DNA of 5,369 nucleotides. Origin: Alphaproteobacteria bacterium UBA6062. Lineage in GTDB: Bacteria > Pseudomonadota > Alphaproteobacteria > Sneathiellales > Sneathiellaceae. This document shows, one piece after another, positions 1 through 5,369 of this stretch. Position numbers and translations under genes: made by a program. Position 1 is the first letter of the stretch. Each line of letters begins with the position of its first letter. The notes beneath the pieces are model-generated. The model saw nothing but the letters and a program-made list of their open reading frames with translations. It was not told the origin of the DNA and made no database searches. Location of the stretch: NCBI GenBank assembly GCA_002428885.1, contig DIYE01000079.1:1-5369 (forward strand), read 5' to 3'.

Positions 1-557
1 GTAGCAGCCAGCGGTTGCGCGCCGCCCATGCCGCCAAGACCGGCCGTCAGGATCCATTTGCCTTTCAGATCGCCGCCAAAATGCTGTCGGCCAGCCTCGA
101 CAAATGTTTCATAAGTGCCCTGAACGATACCCTGGCTGCCGATATAGATCCAGGAACCGGCAGTCATCTGGCCATACATCATCAAGCCCTTTTTATCGAG
201 CTCGTTGAAATGTTCCCAGTTGGCCCAATGAGGGACAATGTTGGAATTGGCAATCAGAACCCGTGGCGCGTTGGAATGGGTTTTAAAAACACCAACGGGC
301 TTGCCTGATTGCACCAGCAAGGTTTCATCTTCCTCAAGGTTTTTCAGGCAGGAGGTAATCTGGTCAAAGGCTTCCCAGTTGCGCGCTGCGCGGCCTATCC
401 CGCCATAGACCACAAGTTCATGAGGATGTTCTGCCACATCCGGGTCCAGGTTGTTCATCAACATGCGAAGTGGTGCTTCCGTCGTCCAGCTTTTGCAGGA
501 GAGTTCCGGTCCTGTTGGCGCCTTGATGATGCGGCTGTTATCAATTCTGTTGCTCAT
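1..557 (-). CDS. hutU: Urocanate hydratase (urocanase), N-terminal 185 residues; gene runs off the left edge
   Basis: Urocanase hydrates urocanate to 4-imidazolone-5-propionate in the cytoplasm, the second step of histidine breakdown, using tightly bound NAD+ as an electrophile. The visible N-terminal third is typical: the LRMLMNNLDPDVAE block (residues 30-43), YGGIGRAARNW (51-61), MYGQMTAGSWIYIGSQGIVQGTYETF (127-152) and the glycine-rich GLGGMGGAQPLAA (173-185). YGG and GMG lie where Pseudomonas putida urocanase contacts NAD. Family members are about 555 residues, so roughly two thirds, including the usual active-site cysteine near residue 410, is outside the window. The start at 557 is supported by an AAGGA site eight bases upstream and by alignment with the family N-terminus. 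It is the fourth gene of the hutI-hutH-hutG-hutU run, 11 bases after the hutG stop, so it is almost certainly co-transcribed and translationally linked. Identity is secure; integrity of the missing part is unknown. Confidence 0.97.
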   Translation of the reverse strand, partial: MSNRIDNSRIIKAPTGPELSCKSWTTEAPLRMLMNNLDPDVAEHPHELVVYGGIGRAARNWEAFDQITSCLKNLEEDETLLVQSGKPVGVFKTHSNAPRVLIANSNIVPHWANWEHFNELDKKGLMMYGQMTAGSWIYIGSQGIVQGTYETFVEAGRQHFGGDLKGKWILTAGLGGMGGAQPLAA

Positions 558-565
558 GGTCTGTG

Positions 566-571
566 TCCTTA
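566..571 (-). promoter_or_regulatory. hutU ribosome binding site overlapping the hutG stop codon
   Basis: Read on the minus strand the sequence is TAAGGA followed by CACAGACC and then ATG. The TAA is the hutG stop, and AAGGA is a good Shine-Dalgarno match eight bases from the hutU start. The overlap suggests that ribosomes finishing hutG promote initiation at hutU. Confidence 0.75.
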
Positions 572-1378
572 ACGATGATCATAGGTCTGGCGGCCCCAGT
601 CCAGCATGGCCGTCAGAAGGTGTTTCAGGGTCGGTTGCAAAGAGGAGGCTTTGGCTTCGTCATAGGCGAAGGGATGACTTTCCTCCATATAGGCACTCTG
701 GGCGATTTCCATCTGTACCGCGTGGATGTGGCGGTCCGGTGCACCGTAATGCCGGGTGATATAGCCGCCTTTGAAGCGGCCATTGATGATATAGCTGTGC
801 TGTCCGATTTCCAGCACATCGCCCAGCTTTGATACCAGGTCTGGATCGGCGCTGCAGTTATCCGCGGTTCCGAGATTGAGGTCTGGCAGGATGCCTTCAA
901 AGAACCTTGGAACAATCGACCGGATAGAATGGCAGTCATAAACCAGCACATATCCGAATTTGGCATGAAGGCGGTCAACTTCAGCCTGCAGGGCATCGTG
1001 ATAGGGTTGCCAGAATTCCTGGCGACGGTCATTCACTTCCGTATCGGATGGTGTCTGTCCATCCCGGTAAATCGGTGCGTCATCAAACAGATCTACCGGG
1101 CAGAGGCCGGTGACGCTTTGCCCCGGATACAGGGACTGACCGCTCGGATCCCGGTTAAGGTCGGCCACATAGCGGGAATAGCGGGCGGTTATGATCGTTG
1201 CCGAGAGATCGTCGGCGATTTCCTGATAAAGCTCAGGAATATGCCAGTCTGTATCCGGTAACTGTAAAGCTGCGTCGGTGAGCTGCGCCTGCATGCCGTC
1301 TTTTAGCAAGATGCCCGGATGAGGCTGGCTAAGAAGGAGCGGGCTGTCCCCGCGTTTGAGATCAAAAATATCGGCCAT
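569..1378 (-). CDS. hutG: N-formylglutamate deformylase (N-formylglutamate amidohydrolase)
   Basis: This enzyme hydrolyses N-formyl-L-glutamate to L-glutamate and formate, the last step of the five-step histidine pathway; it acts in the cytoplasm. The 269-residue product has the usual length for the N-formylglutamate amidohydrolase family (FGase). Recognisable blocks are the N-terminal RGDSPLLLSQPHPG (residues 9-22), ARYSRYVADLNRDP (65-78), LVYDCHSIRS (145-154), INGRFKGGYITRHYGAP (198-214) and HAVQMEIAQSAYM (219-231). Conserved His and acidic residues in these blocks are the likely metal and substrate ligands, though I cannot assign each one. No signal peptide or membrane segment is seen. The start at 1378 fits the family N-terminus and lies only 3 bases after the hutH stop, but no clear ribosome binding site precedes it, so translation probably depends on coupling to hutH. 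Presence of hutF nearby shows the substrate is formylglutamate. The name hutG is also used for formiminoglutamase in other bacteria, an unrelated arginase-family enzyme; this protein is not that one. Confidence 0.95.
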   Translation of the reverse strand: MADIFDLKRGDSPLLLSQPHPGILLKDGMQAQLTDAALQLPDTDWHIPELYQEIADDLSATIITARYSRYVADLNRDPSGQSLYPGQSVTGLCPVDLFDDAPIYRDGQTPSDTEVNDRRQEFWQPYHDALQAEVDRLHAKFGYVLVYDCHSIRSIVPRFFEGILPDLNLGTADNCSADPDLVSKLGDVLEIGQHSYIINGRFKGGYITRHYGAPDRHIHAVQMEIAQSAYMEESHPFAYDEAKASSLQPTLKHLLTAMLDWGRQTYDHR

Positions 1379-1381
1379 GAT

Positions 1382-2923
1382 TTAGACTTTCATCGTGGCA
1401 GGGAGAAAATCTGCAAAACGATCCCGCAGGACACTGCTCTTCACCAGGGACTTGATGGCTTCAATGTCCGGAGCAAAGAACCGATCCTCATCATAGGCGG
1501 CGACTTTCTCGCGGATCAGTTCGAATAATTCTTCCAGCGCTTTGGAGGATTTCAGCGGATGGCGAAACTCGATGCCCTGGGCCGCCGCCAGCAGTTCTAT
1601 GGCGACAATCGCTGCGGTGTTATCAGCCATCCGCAACAGGCGCCGTGCCCCGTGGGTTGCCATGCTCACATGGTCTTCCTGATTGGCAGAGGTGGGAATG
1701 GTATCCACAGATGCAGGGTGAGATTGCTGCTTATTCTCGCTTGCCAGCGCAGCCGCCGTCACGTGGGCGATCATAAAGCCGGAATTTACACCGGGATTTT
1801 TCACCAGGAAGGCGGGAAGGCCGCTGATGGTGGTATCGATCAGCATGGCGACCCGCCGTTCCGACATGGAGCCGATTTCGGCAATCACCAGGGCCAGAGT
1901 GTCTGCTGCGAGGGCAACCGGCTCTGCGTGGAAATTGCCGCCGGAAATCACATCATCCGTATCGGTAAAGACCAGCGGGTTGTCGGAAACGGAATTGGCT
2001 TCCCTGAGCAGGATATCCGCACTGTTTCGCATCTGGTCAAGACAGGCCCCCATGACCTGAGGCTGGCAGCGCAGGCAGTAAGGATCTTGAACTTTCTCAC
2101 AATCCTCATGGGATTTGCGGATTTCACTGCCGTCGATGATGGCCCTGTAGGCCGTCGCCATATCGATCTGGCCGAGTTGACCACGCACCTCATGAATGCG
2201 GGAATCAAACGGCGCGTCGGTGCCTTTCGCCGCATCCAGGGACAGGCCGCCGGCCAGGGTCGCTGCTGCCAGAAGTTTTTCGGTTTCAAACAGGCCGCTC
2301 AAGGCCAGAGTGGTGGACACCTGGGTTCCGTTCAGCAGAGCAAGTCCTTCCTTCGGACCAAGAGCCAGTGGAGAAAGACCCGCATTTTCAAGCGCCTGCT
2401 CAGCAGAAATCAACTGCCCGTTAACCCTTGCTTCGCCGATACCCATAAGGGCGGCTGTCATATGGGCGAGAGGGGTAAGATCTCCGGAAGCACCAACCGA
2501 TCCCTTGGCCGGGATAGCCGGATAAATACCGTGTTCCAGCAGCGCCAGCAGAGCGTCAATAACCACGGGTCGCACGCCAGAGAAACCACGAGCCAGGCTA
2601 GCGGCCTTCATGGCTATTATCATCCTGACTATATTGTCAGATAGGAGCGGGCCGGTTCCCGTTGAATGAGAAAGAACCAGGTTTTGCTGCAAGAGTTCGA
2701 GCTGATCTGCTGGAATAACTTCCTGGGCTAGACGGCCGAAACCAGTGTTAATGCCATAGACGGTTCTGTTTTCATCGATAATCTTCTGGACCGTTTCAGC
2801 ACTCTGCCGGACGGTTTTTAAATAGTTCCCGGTCAGGGTAACGGTGCAGGAATGGGTATAGAGAAGACGCAGATCTTCCAATGTCATGTGACCCGGGGTA
2901 ATAGTGAGGGTGTGAACGGTCAT
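1382..2923 (-). CDS. hutH: Histidine ammonia-lyase (histidase)
   Basis: Histidase eliminates ammonia from L-histidine to give trans-urocanate, the committed first step of the pathway and the source of the usual hut inducer. The 513-residue product has the normal bacterial length. The Ala-Ser-Gly triad that cyclises into the MIO electrophile is intact within GSVGASGDLTPLAHM (triad at residues 145-147). Other expected catalytic-region residues are present: Y56 in YGINTGFG, H86 in LSHSTG, N198 in LNGTQVST, Q279, Y282 and R285 in VQDPYCLRCQPQVMG, F331 in GGNFHAEP, and E416 in SANQEDHVSM. The frame is open upstream to an ATG at 2962, which would add 13 residues and overlap hutI. The start at 2923 is preferred because AAGGA sits six bases before it and MTVHTLTITPG matches the family N-terminus. 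The gene begins 19 bases after the hutI stop and ends 3 bases before hutG. The enzyme works as a cytoplasmic homotetramer in known members. It appears intact and active. Confidence 0.98.
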   Translation of the reverse strand: MTVHTLTITPGHMTLEDLRLLYTHSCTVTLTGNYLKTVRQSAETVQKIIDENRTVYGINTGFGRLAQEVIPADQLELLQQNLVLSHSTGTGPLLSDNIVRMIIAMKAASLARGFSGVRPVVIDALLALLEHGIYPAIPAKGSVGASGDLTPLAHMTAALMGIGEARVNGQLISAEQALENAGLSPLALGPKEGLALLNGTQVSTTLALSGLFETEKLLAAATLAGGLSLDAAKGTDAPFDSRIHEVRGQLGQIDMATAYRAIIDGSEIRKSHEDCEKVQDPYCLRCQPQVMGACLDQMRNSADILLREANSVSDNPLVFTDTDDVISGGNFHAEPVALAADTLALVIAEIGSMSERRVAMLIDTTISGLPAFLVKNPGVNSGFMIAHVTAAALASENKQQSHPASVDTIPTSANQEDHVSMATHGARRLLRMADNTAAIVAIELLAAAQGIEFRHPLKSSKALEELFELIREKVAAYDEDRFFAPDIEAIKSLVKSSVLRDRFADFLPATMKV

Positions 2924-2929
2924 GGTGCT

Positions 2930-2934
2930 TCCTT
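2930..2934 (-). promoter_or_regulatory. hutH ribosome binding site (AAGGA)
   Basis: On the minus strand AAGGA is followed by AGCACC and then the ATG at 2923, a six-base spacing. It lies in the 19-base gap after hutI and favours the start at 2923 over the in-frame ATG at 2962, which falls inside the end of hutI. Confidence 0.75.
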
Positions 2935-2942
2935 GACTGTAA

Positions 2943-4172
2943 TCAGGCCGCCTGGCCTGCAAAATAACGTTTGTAAAGCGGTGCGCTGCCGACCCGATAG
3001 GTCAGTTCCGCCGGGTGATCGATATTCCAGATCGCGAGATCAGCCTGTTTACCGGTTTCCAGTGTGCCGATTTGATCGAGAAGTCCCAGGGCTTCGGCAC
3101 CATTGCGGGTGAAGCCTGCAAGAGCCTCTTCCGGTGTCATGCGGAAGAAGATCGCCGCCATATTCATTACGAGCTGCGGTGAGGTGACAGGTGAGGAGCC
3201 GGGATTGCAGTCCGTCGCGAGGGCGATCGGCACTTTATGTTGCCGTAACAGATCCAGCGGCGGCAACTTTGTTTCCCGGAGGAAGTAAAAGGCTCCGGGC
3301 AGCAGAACGGCGACGGTACCGCTCTTTGCCATGGCTTTCACGCCTGCTTCATCCAGATATTCCAGATGGTCGGCAGACAGGGCCTGAAAATTGGCAGCCA
3401 GCTCGGCGCCGTGCAGATTACTGAGCTGCTCCGCATGCAGTTTGATGGGAATATTCAACTCGTCTGCTTTTTTGAAGAGGATACGAACTTGCTCCGCCGA
3501 GAAGGCAATCTTCTCGCAAAAAGCGTCGACCGCATCCACAAGACCGAGGGCGTGGGCCGTTGGCAGCATGGTCTGGCATACCTTGGCCATATAGCCGTCG
3601 CTGTCTTCCTTAAATTCCGGTGGCAGGGCATGGGCGCCGAGGAAGGTTTTCTGAACCCTGACCGGATTCTCTTCTCCCAGATGCTTCGCTACTTCCAGCA
3701 TCTTGATCTCGTCTTCCACATCCAGGCCATAGCCGGATTTGATCTCAAGGGTGGTAACGCCGCCTTTCAGGCTTTCCAGGAGGCGCGGCGTGCTGGCTTT
3801 GATCAGTTCCTCTTCAGAGGCATCCCGGGTAGCGTTGACGGTAGAGATAATACCGCCGCCCCGTTTGGCGATTTCCTCATAGGACAGGCCGTTAAGGGCC
3901 ATTTCAAACTCTTCCGCCCGGTTGCCGCCATAGACCAGATGGGTGTGGCAGTCCACCAGGCCCGGTGTCATCCAGCGACCCTCAAGATCCACCACATCGC
4001 AGGAATCGTGCAGGGAGACGGTCGCCAGGTCGGCCTGACGACCGATCCAGACGATCCGATCGCCTTCGATCGCCAGGCAATCTGCCGTCGTCTGTCCATA
4101 AGCCTCGCCGCCGGTCACCATGGTGGCAAGGCGAACATTGGTGAACACAGTGTCCCAGGATATGTCGTGCAT
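2943..4172 (-). CDS. hutI: Imidazolonepropionase
   Basis: HutI hydrolyses 4-imidazolone-5-propionate to N-formimino-L-glutamate, the third pathway step. It is a cytoplasmic metal-dependent enzyme of the amidohydrolase superfamily. The 409-residue product has the usual length. Motifs in order: the HxH metal pair in DCHTHLVYGGNRAEEF (H76 and H78), KSGYGLD (145-151), FLGAHALPPEF (177-187, H181), KLHAEQLSN (244-252, H246), SADHLEYLD (266-274, H269) and ATDCNPGSSP (319-328, D321). These are the expected metal and substrate ligands. An in-frame ATG at 4187 would add five residues (MREGK). I chose 4172 because GAGGG lies eight bases upstream of it, while nothing like a ribosome binding site precedes 4187. 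hutI is the first gene of the minus-strand operon and is divergent from hutF across a shared operator. No defects are seen. Confidence 0.97.
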   Translation of the reverse strand: MHDISWDTVFTNVRLATMVTGGEAYGQTTADCLAIEGDRIVWIGRQADLATVSLHDSCDVVDLEGRWMTPGLVDCHTHLVYGGNRAEEFEMALNGLSYEEIAKRGGGIISTVNATRDASEEELIKASTPRLLESLKGGVTTLEIKSGYGLDVEDEIKMLEVAKHLGEENPVRVQKTFLGAHALPPEFKEDSDGYMAKVCQTMLPTAHALGLVDAVDAFCEKIAFSAEQVRILFKKADELNIPIKLHAEQLSNLHGAELAANFQALSADHLEYLDEAGVKAMAKSGTVAVLLPGAFYFLRETKLPPLDLLRQHKVPIALATDCNPGSSPVTSPQLVMNMAAIFFRMTPEEALAGFTRNGAEALGLLDQIGTLETGKQADLAIWNIDHPAELTYRVGSAPLYKRYFAGQAA

Positions 4173-4175
4173 TTT

Positions 4176-4185
4176 TCCTTCCCTC
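4176..4185 (-). promoter_or_regulatory. hutI ribosome binding site that decides the start codon
   Basis: The minus-strand purine run GAGGGAAGGA sits just before the ATG at 4172. GAGGG is eight bases from that ATG, an ideal spacing; the AAGGA part is only three bases away. The run begins within the alternative ATG at 4187, which itself has only AT-rich sequence upstream, so 4172 is the likely true start. Confidence 0.7.
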
Positions 4186-4193
4186 ATGGTGTT

Positions 4194-4215
4194 ATAAATT
4201 GTATATACAAATTAT
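4194..4215. promoter_or_regulatory. Probable HutC operator (near-perfect 22-base palindrome)
   Basis: The core TTGTATATACAA (4199-4210) is a perfect 12-base palindrome. Symmetry extends four further base pairs on each side after one mismatched pair (4198 with 4211), so 10 of 11 pairs match over 4194-4215. The core contains TGTA-N2-TACA, the pattern reported for HutC, the GntR-family repressor of hut genes whose inducer is urocanate. Its position 21 bases from the hutI start and 18 from the hutF start would let one dimer repress both directions. The palindrome and location are seen directly; the assignment to HutC is inferred from motif and context, since no hutC gene is in the window. Confidence 0.82.
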
Positions 4216-4221
4216 TATGAT

Positions 4222-4225
4222 AGGA
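4222..4225 (+). promoter_or_regulatory. hutF ribosome binding site (AGGA)
   Basis: AGGA lies eight bases before the ATG at 4234, a standard spacing, and supports that start. Another ATG at 4217 is out of frame with hutF. Confidence 0.6.
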
Positions 4226-4233
4226 TTGGCAGG

Positions 4234-5369
4234 ATGATCAAGCATTTTTTTGAAACAGCGTTTGTTGGTGGAAAATGGGAGAAGAATGTTCTCCTGACCG
4301 TTTCGGAAGACGGGCATATTGCCGGCCTTGAGTCTGAGACCGGATCGGAAGGCGCCGTTCGACATCAGGGGGTCGTCGTGCCCGGCATGCCGAACCTGCA
4401 TTCTCATGCCTTCCAGCGGGCTATGGCCGGCCTTGGTGAAGTGGCGGGACCCGGTGATGACAGTTTCTGGAGCTGGCGTGCCGTCATGTATGAGTTTCTT
4501 CATCACATTACGCCGGAGGATTTCGAAGCGATTGCTGATCAGCTTTATCTGGAGATGTTGAAGGCCGGCTTCACAGCAGTCGGGGAGTTCCACTATCTGC
4601 ATCACCAGGCGGGTGGGGAGCCTTATTCGGACAGGCTTGAGATGAGCAGGCGGTTGGCTGCTTCTGCAGAAAAAACGGGTATCCATCTATCTCTCTTGCC
4701 GGTTCTTTACAGCTATAGCGGCTTTGGTGCACAGACACCTGGCCCGGGGCAAGGGCGATTTATCAATGGTACAGATGATTTCCTGAAAATGATCGCGGAT
4801 CTGAAAATAGCGGATTTCGGTGGTGCATCTGTCAATATCGGTGTTGCTCCTCATTCCCTGCGGGCGACGTCAAAAGATCAACTTGTCGCTCTGACGGATG
4901 TGGTTACCGATGATATGCCGATCCATATCCACATTGCCGAGCAGGTCAAGGAAGTGGAGGATTGTCTCGCCTGGTCCGGAAAGCGACCGGTTGAATGGCT
5001 CTATGAAAACGTGGCGGTAGATGACCGATGGTGTCTTATACATGCAACCCATGTAACGGACGCCGAAGTCTCTGCCATAACCCGGAGCGGGGCTGTTGTC
5101 GGATTATGTCCGGTGACCGAAGCCAATTTGGGAGATGGAATCTTTCCAGTCAGGGGTTTTCTGTCGGAAGGCGGTCATTTTGGCATTGGAACCGACAGCA
5201 ATATCAATATTTCCCTCGCTGAGGAATGCCGCATTCTGGAATATGGCCAGCGACTGCAGCAGTTGAAACGAACCCTGATTGCGGACCGGGAAAGCTCCAA
5301 CGGCGAGAAAATTTTCACCCGTTCCCTGAGTGGCGGACAAAGAGCCCTGCGTCCGGGAATTCCCGCCGG
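4234..5369 (+). CDS. hutF: Formimidoylglutamate deiminase, N-terminal 378 residues; gene runs off the right edge
   Basis: HutF converts N-formimino-L-glutamate to N-formyl-L-glutamate and ammonia, the fourth step. It is a cytoplasmic zinc-dependent member of the amidohydrolase superfamily, related to HutI. The frame is open from 4234 to the window end. Motifs: the HxH metal pair in PGMPNLHSHAFQRAMAG (H56 and H58), SFWSWRAVMY (76-85), AVGEFHYLHH (115-124), GVAPHSLRA (203-211, H207), IHIHIAEQ (230-237, H231, H233 and E236), LIHATHV (268-274, H270 and H273), LCPVTEANLGDGIFP (291-305) and GIGTDSNINISLAEE (317-331, D321). This pattern fits HutF, including the LGDGIFP block typical of the family, better than other deaminases of the fold. 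Family members are about 450 residues, so roughly 70-80 residues and the stop are outside. It is divergent from hutI and shares its operator. The protein supplies the substrate for HutG on the other strand. Confidence 0.96.
   Translation, partial: MIKHFFETAFVGGKWEKNVLLTVSEDGHIAGLESETGSEGAVRHQGVVVPGMPNLHSHAFQRAMAGLGEVAGPGDDSFWSWRAVMYEFLHHITPEDFEAIADQLYLEMLKAGFTAVGEFHYLHHQAGGEPYSDRLEMSRRLAASAEKTGIHLSLLPVLYSYSGFGAQTPGPGQGRFINGTDDFLKMIADLKIADFGGASVNIGVAPHSLRATSKDQLVALTDVVTDDMPIHIHIAEQVKEVEDCLAWSGKRPVEWLYENVAVDDRWCLIHATHVTDAEVSAITRSGAVVGLCPVTEANLGDGIFPVRGFLSEGGHFGIGTDSNINISLAEECRILEYGQRLQQLKRTLIADRESSNGEKIFTRSLSGGQRALRPGIPA

Larger units (their letters stand above)
1..4203 (-). other. hutI-hutH-hutG-hutU transcription unit (left end outside the window)
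   Basis: Four same-strand genes follow each other with gaps of 19, 3 and 11 bases. No space for an internal promoter or terminator is seen in those gaps, so one message starting in the 4173-4233 region is the simplest reading. The right-hand boundary is approximate because the promoter was not resolved. Gene order differs from pathway order: the enzymes for steps 3, 1, 5 and 2 are made in that order. Confidence 0.8.
4173..4233. promoter_or_regulatory. Divergent control region between hutI and hutF
   Basis: These 61 bases must hold the promoters of both the hutI-hutH-hutG-hutU operon and hutF, plus both ribosome binding sites. The middle (about 4191-4221) is strongly AT-rich, unlike the genes around it. 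Weak -10-like hexamers can be read in both directions inside the palindrome, TACAAT on the minus strand (4203-4198) and TATACA on the plus strand (4204-4209), but I see no convincing -35 box for either and no -24/-12 sigma-54 pattern. The exact promoters are therefore left unassigned. Geometry implies very short leaders for both transcripts. Confidence 0.7.

Noticed and set aside
279..283. Active-site variation in hutH, Cys in place of Ser in the DPYSLRC motif (DPYCLRC, residues 280-286; nucleotides about 2084-2066)
   Set aside because: The catalytic Tyr and Arg of the motif are kept, and to my recollection Cys at this position occurs in other bacterial histidases, so it is not evidence of altered function. 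The coordinates of this entry are residue numbers; the nucleotide positions are given in the text.
280..286. Possible sequence anomaly at T and A homopolymer runs (for example near 281-289 in hutU and 4244-4251 in hutF)
   Set aside because: The protein frames continue through these runs with conserved family residues on both sides, so no insertion or deletion is indicated.
625..1032. Second minus-strand frame of 135 codons within hutG
   Set aside because: It is a frame-shifted reading of hutG. The hutG frame carries all family motifs without interruption, so there is no sign of a frameshift or nested gene.
1559..2644. Plus-strand open frame of 361 codons opposite hutH
   Set aside because: It lies wholly antisense to the clearly real hutH, its translation is rich in Gly, His, Arg and Gln with no family motif, and no ribosome binding site was noted. 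It is a by-product of hutH codon use.
2924..2962. 13-residue N-terminal extension of hutH to the ATG at 2962
   Set aside because: It would overlap the hutI 3' end and does not resemble the histidase N-terminus; the ATG at 2923 has a well-placed AAGGA.
3366..4220. Plus-strand open frame of 284 codons opposite hutI
   Set aside because: Antisense to a confident hutI, with no recognisable domain; it also runs through the divergent operator region, which is not expected of a coding gene.
4192..4686. Minus-strand open frame of 164 codons upstream of hutI and opposite hutF
   Set aside because: It overlaps the conserved N-terminal part of hutF, including its HxH metal motif, and ends inside the operator region. 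Its translation shows no family features.

Overview
This window is a nearly complete histidine-utilisation (hut) locus. It encodes the five-step route from L-histidine to L-glutamate that passes through N-formylglutamate. Four genes lie head to tail on the minus strand, in transcription order hutI (4172-2943), hutH (2923-1382), hutG (1378-569) and hutU (557 to the left edge, incomplete). One gene, hutF (4234 to the right edge, incomplete), is transcribed the other way from the same short control region. All five were identified by reading the translations and recognising family motifs, not by a database search.

How the genes work together: HutH deaminates histidine to urocanate. HutU hydrates urocanate to 4-imidazolone-5-propionate. 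HutI opens that ring to N-formimino-L-glutamate. HutF removes the imino group as ammonia to give N-formyl-L-glutamate. HutG hydrolyses this to L-glutamate and formate. Having HutF and HutG together marks the formylglutamate branch, as in Pseudomonas, rather than the one-step formiminoglutamase branch of Bacillus or Klebsiella.

The 61-base gap between hutI and hutF (4173-4233) is AT-rich and holds a near-perfect palindrome at 4194-4215 around the 12-base core TTGTATATACAA. This closely fits the TGTA-N2-TACA operator type of HutC, the urocanate-responsive GntR-family repressor. The site is close enough to both start codons that one bound dimer could silence both directions. No regulator or transporter gene is visible in the window.

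Organism: a Gram-negative proteobacterium, most likely alphaproteobacterial. This rests on moderate G+C (mid-50s percent by eye), AGGA/AAGGA ribosome binding sites, the formylglutamate branch and the general look of the proteins. It is an inference and the genus is not assigned. There is no RNA gene, mobile element, CRISPR array or repeat family. Beyond the genes and their short spacers nothing is unexplained: the window is an ordinary catabolic operon, and I found no undescribed system in it.
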